In this document: positions 54,948 through 63,970 of the stretch, piece after piece | Position numbering within the stretch: position 1 is the stretch's first letter | Layout: each line of letters opens with the position of its first letter | Source of the DNA: an uncultured Prevotellaceae bacterium | GTDB taxonomy: Bacteria > Bacteroidota > Bacteroidia > Bacteroidales > Bacteroidaceae | DNA: 64,000 bases | Reading direction: 5' to 3' | NCBI GenBank assembly: GCA_900316975.1 | Contig: ONFA01000004.1 | Location: forward strand, 62,001 to 126,000 | The notes under the pieces: model-generated | Told to the model about the DNA's origin: nothing | Database searches by the model: none | What the model saw: only the letters and a program-made list of their open reading frames with translations | Made by a program: the position numbers and the translations under genes

Positions 54948-55553
54948 TCACAAGTTGAACGATTGAATTCGAGCAATGTATTTACCGATGATGTCAAACT
55001 CCAGATTCACCTTCGTACCCACCTCTATTGTATGGAAATTGGTATTGTCGTAGGTGTAAGGAATGATGTTCACCTCAAAACAGTCATCCTGTGAATTGCA
55101 TACCGTCAGGCTGACACCATTCACCGTCACACTCCCCTTGTCCACCGTCATATAGCCCTTCTTGGCCATTTCCTTGTCAAACAGATATTTGAAGCGGAAT
55201 GTGTAACTGCCTTGCTGGTCAATCTTCGCCACACACACAGCGGTCTGGTCAACATGTCCCTGCACGATATGACCGTCCAAGCGTCCGTTCATCATCATGG
55301 AGCGTTCCACATTCACCTTGTCACCCACCTTCAGCAAACCAAGATTACTCTTCAGCAAGGTTTCCTTCATAGCCGTAACCACGTACTTCCCGTCAAAAAT
55401 CTTCACCACCGTGAGACACACGCCGTTATGCGCCACACTTTGGTCTATCTTCAATTCATCCACAAATGAACAAGTGAGGGTGAAATGCACATTCTCCTGT
55501 TCCTTTTCTATCGCCACAACTGTGGCAAATTCTTCTACAATTCCGCTAAACAT
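54948..55553 (-). CDS. ribE: Riboflavin synthase alpha subunit
   Basis: The product has 201 residues. It has the two homologous lumazine-binding halves, the first starting MFSGIVEE with VAHNGVCLTVV and the second with VTVNGVSLTVCNS. GHIVQGHVDQ in the first half is also characteristic. It dismutates two 6,7-dimethyl-8-ribityllumazine molecules to riboflavin. No FMN-riboswitch-like structure is seen in the short leader. Transcription comes from a TATCTTTG box at 55582-55589, back-to-back with the next operon. Confidence 0.95.
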   Translation of the reverse strand: MFSGIVEEFATVVAIEKEQENVHFTLTCSFVDELKIDQSVAHNGVCLTVVKIFDGKYVVTAMKETLLKSNLGLLKVGDKVNVERSMMMNGRLDGHIVQGHVDQTAVCVAKIDQQGSYTFRFKYLFDKEMAKKGYMTVDKGSVTVNGVSLTVCNSQDDCFEVNIIPYTYDNTNFHTIEVGTKVNLEFDIIGKYIARIQSFNL

Positions 55554-55581
55554 AATCCTTAATAATTATAAAATATGTATG

Positions 55582-55589
55582 CAAAGATA
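55582..55589 (-). promoter_or_regulatory. ribE promoter box TATCTTTG
   Basis: The minus strand reads TATCTTTG, 28 nt before the ribE ATG. Confidence 0.7.
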
Positions 55590-55600
55590 CGGATAAATCG

Positions 55601-55625
55601 ATTATCAATTATCAATTATCAATTA
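55601..55625. repeat. Heptanucleotide repeat, three ATTATCA units plus ATTA
   Basis: The repeat fills the space between the divergent ribE and lipoprotein promoter boxes, where both upstream promoter elements should fall. Confidence 0.85.
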
Positions 55626-55632
55626 AAATAAT

Positions 55633-55640
55633 TAACTTTG
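55633..55640 (+). promoter_or_regulatory. Lipoprotein-GH51-CE2 promoter box TAACTTTG
   Basis: TAACTTTG lies 42 nt before the ATG at 55683. Confidence 0.7.
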
Positions 55641-55682
55641 CAACAAAAATAAAACAAATCAAGCAAAATTTACAGACAAACA

Positions 55683-56132
55683 ATGAAACGTAACATCCTT
55701 CTGCTTGCAACATTTATGATGGTTGCATGCCCTCTTTTCTTCACCAATTGCAGTAACGACCCTGAAATGGATGCAGTTCCACCCTCATTCAAAGAAGTGG
55801 TAATAAATCCCAGCAAACCATCCATGGGCGACACCGTGACTGCCACCATTAAGTTCATGTCGGCAGGAAAGTCTTGGTACAAAATGGAGTACAAATGGAC
55901 ACTCAGCCGTTATGGGCAAGAACCACAGTACAACGTAAAAGGAGGAGCCAGTTCGCTCGAAATTAAAGAACCGACCTTCACCTTCGTAGTGCCAGACACA
56001 GCAGGAATGTACACTTTACGAGTGAACGTGGGCACAATACAAGCATCAAGCCTGTTCCCCAACGGAAGTCCTTTCGGCAGCGCCAGCATTGAAAACAACA
56101 GCGTGACATTCACAGTCAAAGCAACAGAATAA
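55683..56132 (+). CDS. Small lipoprotein with Ig-like fold features
   Basis: The product has 149 residues. The leader ends at FFTNCSND, a plausible lipobox with Cys23. The rest alternates short beta-type segments (TVTATIKFMSAG, YKWTLSRYG, TFTFVVPDTAGMYTLRVNV), suggesting an Ig-like or PKD-like fold. No enzyme motif is seen. It lies 16 nt before the GH51 gene and is probably its operon partner, perhaps a surface glycan-binding lipoprotein (inference). Confidence 0.7.
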   Translation: MKRNILLLATFMMVACPLFFTNCSNDPEMDAVPPSFKEVVINPSKPSMGDTVTATIKFMSAGKSWYKMEYKWTLSRYGQEPQYNVKGGASSLEIKEPTFTFVVPDTAGMYTLRVNVGTIQASSLFPNGSPFGSASIENNSVTFTVKATE

Positions 56133-56148
56133 GAACCATTTTCCTATC

Positions 56149-58620
56149 ATGAAACAATCTTTGATGACGGTCATCATAATAATGATGTCATTGCCTGTAT
56201 TTGCCGACCAGCCCGACTCCGTATGGGTGCGCCCCGATGTGAAAAATGGCACACGCGACATGCAAATTGCATACTCCATTGACAAGAAACATTGGACACA
56301 CGTGAATTGCAACCTTTTCGAGAGTGACTATGGCACATGGGGCAGCGAGAAAAAACTCCACCACCCCGTTCTCTCCTACGATGGAAAGACCTATCGCGCC
56401 ACCTTCATTCCCAATCTCAAGAATGGACAGATTGCCGTGACCGAATCCGAGAACTTCGCTCTCTGGAAACCACAGGACTATCCCTATGTGGAAGAAAGCG
56501 AGTTTTCCAACATCGTGGCAAAACAAGAGAAGGCATCTCAAAGCAACATCATCCACATCCCCTATGCAGGACTACAGAATCTGCTCAACAAGCAGATGCG
56601 TGTCAATCAGAACAATGCATGGGAGCGCGATGATTTCTTAAGTGCCACCAATGTGCTATTGAAGACGGCGAAAAACATCAATGCAACCCTCAAAGTGGAC
56701 ATGAATGATGTGAAAGACATCTCGCCAGACCTCATGGGCATCTTCTTTGAGGACATCAGTTATGCAGCCGATGGTGGTCTTTATGCAGAACTCATCCAGA
56801 ACCGCGATTTTGAATACACAGCAGATGATCATCGTGATTGGAATGCACAGACAGCATGGAGATTAGAAGGAAGTGGCACCACATGGAACATCAAAACCGA
56901 AGCACCAATCCATAAGAACAATGCCCACTATTCAAACCTGAAAGCCACCCAAGCAGGTGCAAAACTCATCAATGAAGGATGGGACGGCATTCCCCTTCAA
57001 AAAGGCAAAAAATACAACCTTTCTCTCTTTACGAAGGGTGCAGGCTCCCTGAATGTCAGCCTTGTAGCCAATGGCGTCAACATTGCATCAACAACAGTGA
57101 AAGCCTCCAAAGAGTGGAAACAACAAAAATTCACATTAACCCCCTCCAAATCAGCAGACAATGCCGAGTTGGTTATAGAACCACTTGGTGCATGTAATAT
57201 TGATGTCGATTTTGTTTCACTCTTTCCGCAAGAGACCTTCAAGAACCGCCCCAACGGACTTCGCAAAGACCTTGCCGAAGTAATTGCCGACTTGGAGCCA
57301 CGCTTCGTTCGTTTTCCCGGTGGATGCGCCACTCATGGACAAGGCATCGACAACATTTACCACTGGCAAGCAACCATAGGCGATCTTTGGGAACGCCAAC
57401 CCGACATGAACATCTGGAACTACCACCAGACACGTGGATTAGGCTTCTACGAATATTTTCAATTCTGCGAAGACATCGGTGCCGAACCGCTTCCCGTGTT
57501 AGCGGCAGGTGTGCCTTGTCAGAACTCATGGAAAGGAGGAGCCGGTCAACAAGGTGGCATTCCTTTCGAAGCAGATCTGAAAGGTAAACCATCCCCCTAC
57601 ACTTATAGGGGCAAAGACCTCACGATGGAAAGTTACCTGCAAGAACTGCTCGACCTCATTGAATGGGCTAATGGCGATGCCAAGACATCTGAATTGGCGA
57701 AACTTCGTGCTAAAGCAGGTCATCCAAAGCCTTTCAATCTCAAATATCTGGGCATTGGCAACGAAGATTTGATTGGAGAAGTGTTTCTCAAGCGCTACCG
57801 CTTTTTGATTGACGGCATCCGCAAGGCACATCCCGAAATCACAATTGTCGGCACCGTCGGACCGTTCTGGGAAGGTAGCGACTACGAATACGGATGGCGT
57901 GAAGCGAAAACCAAGAACATTCCCATTGTTGACGAGCACTATTATAACTCCATCAACTGGTATTTCCATCACCGTGACTTTTACGACAGTTACGACCGGC
58001 AAGGAACCAAAGTATATTTAGGTGAATGGGCATCCAAAGGCAACAACGTCATCAATGCACTGTTGGAAGCAGCCTACCTTGCCAACGTGGAACGCAATGC
58101 CGACGTGGTGGTGATGTCCTCCTATGCCCCTCTGCTTGCCAAGGAAGGACACACAAACTGGAATCCAGATCTCATCTACTTCAACAACAAGGAAGTGAAG
58201 CCTACTGCCAACTATTTTGTGCAACGTGCCTATGGACAGAATTCCGGAGACAAATACGTCTATTCAGAACTTCAAGCCTCCTATGCCCCCTTAGACGGCA
58301 AGCAGAACTTCCCAAGCGGCCGATTGACGGACTATATCGACAAGTCTGTGGTCATCGACAGTCGCACGGGCGACCTTATCATCAAGGTGGTCAGCCTCCT
58401 ACCGATCGAGACTGATCTTAACATCAATTTGGAAGAAGGCACACTAAATGGCTATAACACGGCTGCAGACTTCACCGTGATGGCAGGTGACAGCAATCCA
58501 AAGAATGAGCGCAATTGGAAGACCAACGAAACTCAGACAATCACCGTTGGCAACACATTCAATGTAAAACTTCCAGCCAACTCCTTCTCCATCATCCGAA
58601 TCAAAAAGAACAAAAAATAA
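56149..58620 (+). CDS. GH51 alpha-L-arabinofuranosidase, multidomain
   Basis: The product has 823 residues with a signal peptide (to about 20). An N-terminal region (about 20-140) of unknown fold precedes a CBM-like beta domain (about 190-360), then the GH51 catalytic barrel (about 365-640), then a beta-sandwich end. GIGNED holds the acid/base (Glu539) and YLGEWAS the nucleophile (Glu626), with FFEDISYAADGGLYAELIQN and FVRFPGGCATHG as further family marks. It removes arabinose side chains from arabinoxylan or arabinan. It lies between the lipoprotein gene (16 nt) and the CE2 esterase gene (5 nt), so the three form an operon. Confidence 0.95.
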   Translation: MKQSLMTVIIIMMSLPVFADQPDSVWVRPDVKNGTRDMQIAYSIDKKHWTHVNCNLFESDYGTWGSEKKLHHPVLSYDGKTYRATFIPNLKNGQIAVTESENFALWKPQDYPYVEESEFSNIVAKQEKASQSNIIHIPYAGLQNLLNKQMRVNQNNAWERDDFLSATNVLLKTAKNINATLKVDMNDVKDISPDLMGIFFEDISYAADGGLYAELIQNRDFEYTADDHRDWNAQTAWRLEGSGTTWNIKTEAPIHKNNAHYSNLKATQAGAKLINEGWDGIPLQKGKKYNLSLFTKGAGSLNVSLVANGVNIASTTVKASKEWKQQKFTLTPSKSADNAELVIEPLGACNIDVDFVSLFPQETFKNRPNGLRKDLAEVIADLEPRFVRFPGGCATHGQGIDNIYHWQATIGDLWERQPDMNIWNYHQTRGLGFYEYFQFCEDIGAEPLPVLAAGVPCQNSWKGGAGQQGGIPFEADLKGKPSPYTYRGKDLTMESYLQELLDLIEWANGDAKTSELAKLRAKAGHPKPFNLKYLGIGNEDLIGEVFLKRYRFLIDGIRKAHPEITIVGTVGPFWEGSDYEYGWREAKTKNIPIVDEHYYNSINWYFHHRDFYDSYDRQGTKVYLGEWASKGNNVINALLEAAYLANVERNADVVVMSSYAPLLAKEGHTNWNPDLIYFNNKEVKPTANYFVQRAYGQNSGDKYVYSELQASYAPLDGKQNFPSGRLTDYIDKSVVIDSRTGDLIIKVVSLLPIETDLNINLEEGTLNGYNTAADFTVMAGDSNPKNERNWKTNETQTITVGNTFNVKLPANSFSIIRIKKNKK

Positions 58621-58625
58621 CTGTC

Positions 58626-59732
58626 ATGAAACAAACATTCATCATACCATTTTTTGCCCTATTCCTGTTTCTCAGCATTCAATGCGTCCATTCTCAAAAC
58701 CAGCAAGGAAAGAACACCGACATGGCGCTATTCCATCCCGACGATCCCAACATCCAATACATTGGGCGCATAGAAAACTCTGATCCTACCTGCATCGTGT
58801 TCACCTATCCGGGGGTGCAGATACGCACGGGATTCACGGGCACTTCGCTCGACATGATGTGCAAAATGGGGAGCGGATACTTCATGGCGGAGATCGACGG
58901 AGGCGCACCCACCAAAGTGTCCTTTCTCGACAATACCATTGTGAAACTTGCACACGGATTGACAGATGGCACCCATCAAGTCATTGTCACTTATATTGGT
59001 GAAGGCTATGAGACCCTTCCCGAATTTCATGGATTCTTCGTCGATAAAGGCAAGACACTCGTTCCTGCCACCAACGTGCCCACACGAAAGATTGAGTTCA
59101 TAGGCAACTCCATCACTTGCGGTTACGGCATCGAAGCCAACTCGGAGGCTGAACACTACGAGGAAAAAACTGCCAACTTCTACCACACCTATGCCGCCCG
59201 TACAGCCCGCAATCTCAATGCACAAGCCCTCGTAGTGGCACGTAGCGGCATCGGCGTGTATCGCAGTTACAACGGCCCCAAAACTGGCGACAAAGTGAAC
59301 ATGAATACAGAATATCCCAATACTTTGTTATATAATGACAAGTACAAGTGGGACTTCTCACGATACACTCCAGATTTGGTGTGCATCAATCTTGGCACCA
59401 ACGACACCTCCACCCAGGGAGCCGATTCCCTTCTGTTGCTCAATGGTTTCAAGAACCTCTACCAACAAGTCCGTTCCCACTACCCCAAAGCCAAGATTGT
59501 GCTCCTCTGCGGTTGTATGATGTCTGGTGATCAACTCCATGCCGCCCAACAGGCGATGGATACCACCACCGAATATGCCCACCAACAAGGAGACGCAGAA
59601 GTCTATCGCTTCGACTTCACTCCCCACGACGGTTCTCTTGGTTATGGAGCCGACTGGCATCCCTCTATGCGTCAGCACGAAAAGATGGCAAACGAACTCA
59701 CTCCCTATTTAAGGAAATTGATGCACTGGTGA
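58626..59732 (+). CDS. CE2-type SGNH carbohydrate esterase
   Basis: The product has 368 residues with a signal peptide (to about 23). The CE2 family's N-terminal jelly-roll (about 40-150, YIGRIENSDPTCIVFTYPG) is followed by an SGNH hydrolase domain: IEFIGNSITCGYG (Ser), NLGTNDTS (Asn) and the late DWHPSM (Asp/His). It would remove acetyl groups from xylan or other hemicelluloses. It starts only 5 nt after the GH51 gene, and the pairing suggests coordinated debranching. A terminator follows. Confidence 0.93.
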   Translation: MKQTFIIPFFALFLFLSIQCVHSQNQQGKNTDMALFHPDDPNIQYIGRIENSDPTCIVFTYPGVQIRTGFTGTSLDMMCKMGSGYFMAEIDGGAPTKVSFLDNTIVKLAHGLTDGTHQVIVTYIGEGYETLPEFHGFFVDKGKTLVPATNVPTRKIEFIGNSITCGYGIEANSEAEHYEEKTANFYHTYAARTARNLNAQALVVARSGIGVYRSYNGPKTGDKVNMNTEYPNTLLYNDKYKWDFSRYTPDLVCINLGTNDTSTQGADSLLLLNGFKNLYQQVRSHYPKAKIVLLCGCMMSGDQLHAAQQAMDTTTEYAHQQGDAEVYRFDFTPHDGSLGYGADWHPSMRQHEKMANELTPYLRKLMHW

Positions 59733-59755
59733 TGACCATCTCCATCCCTATGAAC

Positions 59756-59810
59756 AAACAAGGGCGGAAATCCCGAAAATCTTCGGAAATCCCGCCCTTG
59801 TTTTGTTTTT
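59756..59810. terminator. Terminator between the CE2 and DUF1573 genes
   Basis: A 12-bp stem (59756-59767 against 59792-59803) with an internal loop is followed by TTTTGTTTTT. The reverse strand also begins with an A/T-rich tail, so it may serve both convergent genes. Confidence 0.85.
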
Positions 59811-59820
59811 AGTCGTATGC

Positions 59821-60237
59821 TTATTGCTGTTTCTTTGTTTTCTTGCTGACAGGCACATCAGTCATGTCGCCTTGTATAAAGATGCGTGCCATGTCCTCTT
59901 TACAGTTAGAGAAAACTTGAATGTTTTTCTTGAACCGCCCAGGCATCTTATTGGAACCATCGTAAGTGACAGTGATTTCGCCACTGGCACCTGGTGCAAT
60001 GAAGTCTTTGGGATAGTCAGCCACTGTGCAACCGCATGAAGCATGAACAGCAGTAATGACAAGTTTGGCTTCGCCAACATTCGTAAACTTAAAAGTGCAT
60101 TTCTGCACGGGTTCATCCATCGAGAAAGTACCAAAATCTATTGTTGTCTTCTCAAACTTGATTTGTGGATACTTCTTGGCGTGCATGCCGAGTGCCATCG
60201 TGAAAATGGCGAGGAACAATAAGAATTTCGTTCTCAT
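59821..60237 (-). CDS. DUF1573-family secreted protein
   Basis: The product has 138 residues from the ATG at 60237, with a signal peptide (to about 20). The DUF1573 Ig-like domain shows TIDFGTFSMDEPVQKCTFKF and the cysteine pair of HASCGCTVADYP, a conserved family motif. The function is unknown in the family; it is common in Bacteroidota envelopes. The longer start at 60267 lies within the promoter box at 60265-60272, so it is rejected. Confidence 0.85.
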   Translation of the reverse strand: MRTKFLLFLAIFTMALGMHAKKYPQIKFEKTTIDFGTFSMDEPVQKCTFKFTNVGEAKLVITAVHASCGCTVADYPKDFIAPGASGEITVTYDGSNKMPGRFKKNIQVFSNCKEDMARIFIQGDMTDVPVSKKTKKQQ

Positions 60238-60264
60238 ATTCTTTGTTTTATGTTGATTTTGATG

Positions 60265-60272
60265 CAAAGGTA
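60265..60272 (-). promoter_or_regulatory. DUF1573 gene promoter box TACCTTTG
   Basis: The minus strand reads TACCTTTG, 27 nt before the ATG at 60237. Confidence 0.7.
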
Positions 60273-60280
60273 AGAAAAAA

Positions 60281-60308
60281 CTCCTAACTCCTAACTCCTA
60301 ACTCCCAA
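60281..60308. repeat. Heptanucleotide repeat, three CTCCTAA plus one CTCCCAA
   Basis: Four units run exactly head to tail between the divergent DUF1573 and yidC promoter boxes, covering the place of both upstream elements. Confidence 0.9.
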
Positions 60309-60316
60309 CTTTTTCG

Positions 60317-60324
60317 TATCTTTG
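60317..60324 (+). promoter_or_regulatory. yidC promoter box TATCTTTG
   Basis: TATCTTTG lies 50 nt before the yidC ATG. Confidence 0.7.
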
Positions 60325-60374
60325 CACGATTTTTGTATTATTTAAGATTCCAAACTATTTTATAAAGATAAGAA

Positions 60375-62261
60375 ATGAACAAAAACACATTAACGGCATT
60401 TGTGCTAATGGCATTGGTTGTTTTCGGCTTTATGGCATATGAAAACTATGCACGACGTGAACAAATGGCTGAGCAATTAGTATTGGATTCCATTGCGCAA
60501 GTAGAAGCACAGAAAGAGGCGAAGATAAAACAAAAGGAGATTGAAAAGAAAGTGGAGGAGGCAACGGATTCCTTGAACCCACTCTTCGAAGCACGCCAAG
60601 GAACCGTTAGCACGACAGTCATAGAGAACGAACTGCTGCGTGTGACGCTTTCAAACAAGGGAGGGCAGTTACAGAAAGTTGAACTGAAGGACAGCACTTA
60701 CAAGAGCCGCGAGGGTGGCAATGTGGTGCTTTTTGACAGCAACGACCAAAACATGCGTCTGATGCTGGACGGCAAAACCGCCAACATTGTGACAGACGAA
60801 CTTTTCTTCACGCCTACGGATGTAAAGAGCACGGGCGTGACCATGCATCTGCCTGTAGGCAACGGCTCGCTTGACATCGTCTATTCACTCAAGCCCAATG
60901 CATACATCCTCGACATGGATGTGAAAGCAACAGGTCTGGAAGGCTTCTTCCCCTCGAAGACAAAGGAAATGCAGATTGAGTGGACTGAAAACATGAAACA
61001 GCAAGAGAAGGGTTACGACTTCGAAAACCGCTACTCAACAGTGACCTACCGCGACGTGGATGGTGACACCCATGAATTGTCTGTAAGCGGTGGCGATGAA
61101 GAAGAGGATGAGTTTGAAGAGAAAATCAAATGGATTACATACAAGACACAGTTCTTCAGCCAAGTACTCATTGCCGAACAGCCATTGTCAGTGAGCAACA
61201 TGTCTTCTGTATATTTGGAAAAAGGCTCAGGGTATTTGAAGACATACAAGACCTCGTTTGCTGCCGACTTCGACACAAAAGGTGTGAAACCGACAAGTTT
61301 CCACCTGTATCTCGGTCCCAACAAATTCTCCACGCTGGAGGAGAACGAAAAGATGCTCAATTCGAGTGACGACCTCGACTTGCAGTCGCTCGTCTATATG
61401 GGTTGGCCTATCATCAAGTGGATTAACCGCTTCATCTTCCTCTATGCATTCGACTTCCTCACAGGTCTGGGTTTGAGCATGGGTCTTGTGTTGGTGCTCC
61501 TGACACTCATTGTGAAGTTCCTCGTCTTCCCGCTGATGAAGAAGTCCTACATTGCTTCAGCCAATATGCGCGTACTACGTCCTAAGATGGATGAAATCAA
61601 CGCAAAATATCCCAAGAAAGAGGATGCGATGCTGAAGCAGCAGGAGGTGATGAAACTCTACAGCGAGTATGGTGTAAGCCCCATGGGCGGATGTCTGCCA
61701 ATGTTAATACAGATGCCTATCTGGATTGCACTCTTCAACTTCATCCCCAACTACATTGAGATGCGTGGCGAGTCATTCTTATGGGCAGACGACCTCTCCA
61801 CCTACGATGACATCATCAATTGGGGATTCAATATCTGGGGAATCGGCGACCACTTGTCATTGTTCTGCATCCTGTGGTGTGTCTCTACCGTCATTAACTC
61901 CATCATCACGCAACGTCAGCAGCAGTATGCCATGACGCCAGAGCAACAGCAACAGATGGGCATGATGAAGTGGATGACCTATCTCATGCCAATCATATTC
62001 TTCTTCTCCTTCAACAGCTACAGTGCAGGTTTGAACTGGTACTACTTCATTTCAGGTCTGGTCAGCATCCTCATGATGTGGTTCCTTCGCAAGACAACAG
62101 ATGACACCAAACTCTTGGAGAAGCTGGAGAAACGCCATGCCGAGCGCAAAGCCAATGCTGGCGAAAAGAAAAAGGCATCAAGTATCATGGAGCGTCTGCA
62201 AGCCATGCAGGAAAAGCAGATGGAAATCCTGAAGCAGCAACAAGAACGAAACAATAAATAA
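60375..62261 (+). CDS. yidC: YidC membrane protein insertase
   Basis: The product has 628 residues. It has an N-terminal membrane segment (about 5-22), a large periplasmic domain (about 40-350), and the YidC/Oxa1 core with LGLSMGLVLVLLTLIVKFLV, the cytoplasmic helices KMDEINAKYPKKEDAMLKQQEVMKLY, and MGGCLPMLIQMPIWIALF. The end is a lysine-rich charged tail. It inserts and folds inner-membrane proteins, with or without SecYEG. The POT-family gene starts 25 nt later. Confidence 0.97.
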   Translation: MNKNTLTAFVLMALVVFGFMAYENYARREQMAEQLVLDSIAQVEAQKEAKIKQKEIEKKVEEATDSLNPLFEARQGTVSTTVIENELLRVTLSNKGGQLQKVELKDSTYKSREGGNVVLFDSNDQNMRLMLDGKTANIVTDELFFTPTDVKSTGVTMHLPVGNGSLDIVYSLKPNAYILDMDVKATGLEGFFPSKTKEMQIEWTENMKQQEKGYDFENRYSTVTYRDVDGDTHELSVSGGDEEEDEFEEKIKWITYKTQFFSQVLIAEQPLSVSNMSSVYLEKGSGYLKTYKTSFAADFDTKGVKPTSFHLYLGPNKFSTLEENEKMLNSSDDLDLQSLVYMGWPIIKWINRFIFLYAFDFLTGLGLSMGLVLVLLTLIVKFLVFPLMKKSYIASANMRVLRPKMDEINAKYPKKEDAMLKQQEVMKLYSEYGVSPMGGCLPMLIQMPIWIALFNFIPNYIEMRGESFLWADDLSTYDDIINWGFNIWGIGDHLSLFCILWCVSTVINSIITQRQQQYAMTPEQQQQMGMMKWMTYLMPIIFFFSFNSYSAGLNWYYFISGLVSILMMWFLRKTTDDTKLLEKLEKRHAERKANAGEKKKASSIMERLQAMQEKQMEILKQQQERNNK

Positions 62262-62286
62262 TCAACAACAAAGATAAACTTATACT

Positions 62287-63906
62287 ATGGCACAAAAAGG
62301 ACATCCCAAGGGACTCTATCTGCTGTTTGTCACAGAAATGGCAGAGCGCTTCAGTTACTACGGCATGCGTGCACTCTTCGTGCTCTACCTCGTGGCAGCA
62401 TTTTTCAACAGCGCTGACGCAAGTCAGATTTATGGTTCCTACACTGGACTCGTTTATCTCACCCCCCTCTTAGGTGGTTACATAGCCGACCGCTACTGGG
62501 GAAACCGTCGCAGCATCATCGTTGGTGGCATTGTAATGGCAATCGGACAATTCCTCATGTTTGCCTCTGCTTGTGTTGTACAACAAAGTATATTCTCCGA
62601 CCCGGCGACAGGAGGTGTCATCAGCGAGTCTGTCAACAATGGTCTTGCCATGACGCTTATGTTTACAGGTCTTGGAGCACTCATTATTGGCAATGGCTTT
62701 TTCAAACCCAATATCTCAACGATGGTGGGCGACCTCTATGCCCCACAGGATCATCGTAAAGATTCCGCTTTCACCATCTTCTACATGGGCATCAACACAG
62801 GAGCACTCATTGCTCCATTGGTATGTGGCTCGGTAGCCGCTGATGGTAATTGGATGAATCCAGGTGCCTTCAAGTGGGGGTTCTTCTGTGCTGGTGTGGC
62901 AATGATCGTGTCAGTTGCTGTCTTTATGATGGGGAAGAAAAAATACCTCAACACTCCCGAAGGTCTTGCTATCGGCTTACCTCCATCACAGAGTCAATTA
63001 ATGCATCAGAAAGACCTTCAAAAAGAGGAGGAGAGTACATCTCTAAATGTGTCAAAAACAAAAAATTCCCCACTTCGCCTTTGGGGCTGTCTCATTGGTG
63101 CCATTGCCCTTTTCATTGTCTTCTCATTGGATGTGGACAATTTCAATGACTACATATCTGCTGCCATTTATGCCATCTCCATCGCCCTTCCCATCTTCAT
63201 CATTACGGACAAAGGGCTCACGAATGTGGAGAAGCAGCGCATTGGTGTCATCTATATCATTGCAGTGTTCGTCATCTTCTTCTGGAGCGCATTCGAACAG
63301 GCAGGTTCTTCATTGACCATTTTCGCAGATCAGCAGTGTGACAGAACCATCGGAAATTGGGAAATGCCAACAACGTGGTTCCAGTCCATCAACCCAATTG
63401 TCGTCGTTGCTTTTGCACCTATCATGGCGACACTTTGGGAAACGCTTGCCAAACACAAGTTGGAACCAGCATCACCCGTCAAGCAGGCTATTGGTCTTCT
63501 TCTCCTCGCCATTGGCTATGCCATCATCGCATTCGGCACCAATGGTCTTGAAGATGGGCAGAAAGCATCCATGTGGTGGCTCTTCGCCCTCTATTTCATC
63601 CACACGATTGGTGAACTCTCCCTCTCACCTATTGGCTTGTCAATGGTCAACAAACTTTCACCAGTTCATCTTGCCTCGTTGTTGATGGGTGTCTGGTTTA
63701 TGAGCAATGCCGCCAGCAACATCCTGGCAGGGAAATTAGCCACTCTTTTACCGACAGCAGAACAGCCCGTCCACTCATTCCTTGGCTATCAAATCACCAA
63801 CCTCACAGACTTCTTCACACTCTTTGCTGTCATGGCAGGAGTTGCAGCCATCCTCCTCTTCTGCCTCTGTCCATTGCTGAAGAAGATGATGAAGGGTGTA
63901 GAATAA
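62287..63906 (+). CDS. POT/PTR-family proton-dependent peptide transporter
   Basis: The product has 539 residues with about 12-14 hydrophobic segments. The N-terminal EMAERFSYYGMRALFVLYL is the ExxERFxYYG motif of the POT family, followed by a second family segment GNGFFKPNISTMVGDLY (PTR signature). It couples proton influx to uptake of di- and tripeptides through the inner membrane. It lies 25 nt after yidC and is followed by a terminator. Exact substrate is inferred from the family. Confidence 0.95.
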   Translation: MAQKGHPKGLYLLFVTEMAERFSYYGMRALFVLYLVAAFFNSADASQIYGSYTGLVYLTPLLGGYIADRYWGNRRSIIVGGIVMAIGQFLMFASACVVQQSIFSDPATGGVISESVNNGLAMTLMFTGLGALIIGNGFFKPNISTMVGDLYAPQDHRKDSAFTIFYMGINTGALIAPLVCGSVAADGNWMNPGAFKWGFFCAGVAMIVSVAVFMMGKKKYLNTPEGLAIGLPPSQSQLMHQKDLQKEEESTSLNVSKTKNSPLRLWGCLIGAIALFIVFSLDVDNFNDYISAAIYAISIALPIFIITDKGLTNVEKQRIGVIYIIAVFVIFFWSAFEQAGSSLTIFADQQCDRTIGNWEMPTTWFQSINPIVVVAFAPIMATLWETLAKHKLEPASPVKQAIGLLLLAIGYAIIAFGTNGLEDGQKASMWWLFALYFIHTIGELSLSPIGLSMVNKLSPVHLASLLMGVWFMSNAASNILAGKLATLLPTAEQPVHSFLGYQITNLTDFFTLFAVMAGVAAILLFCLCPLLKKMMKGVE

Positions 63907-63970
63907 TGAGGAAATAACCAGATTACCCCAAAAGCCCAGTACGACTGACTTCGTAATCTAATCTCCACAA

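Noticed and set aside
55554-55581. FMN riboswitch before ribE
   Set aside because: The leader from the promoter box is about 28 nt and shows none of the conserved RFN helices.
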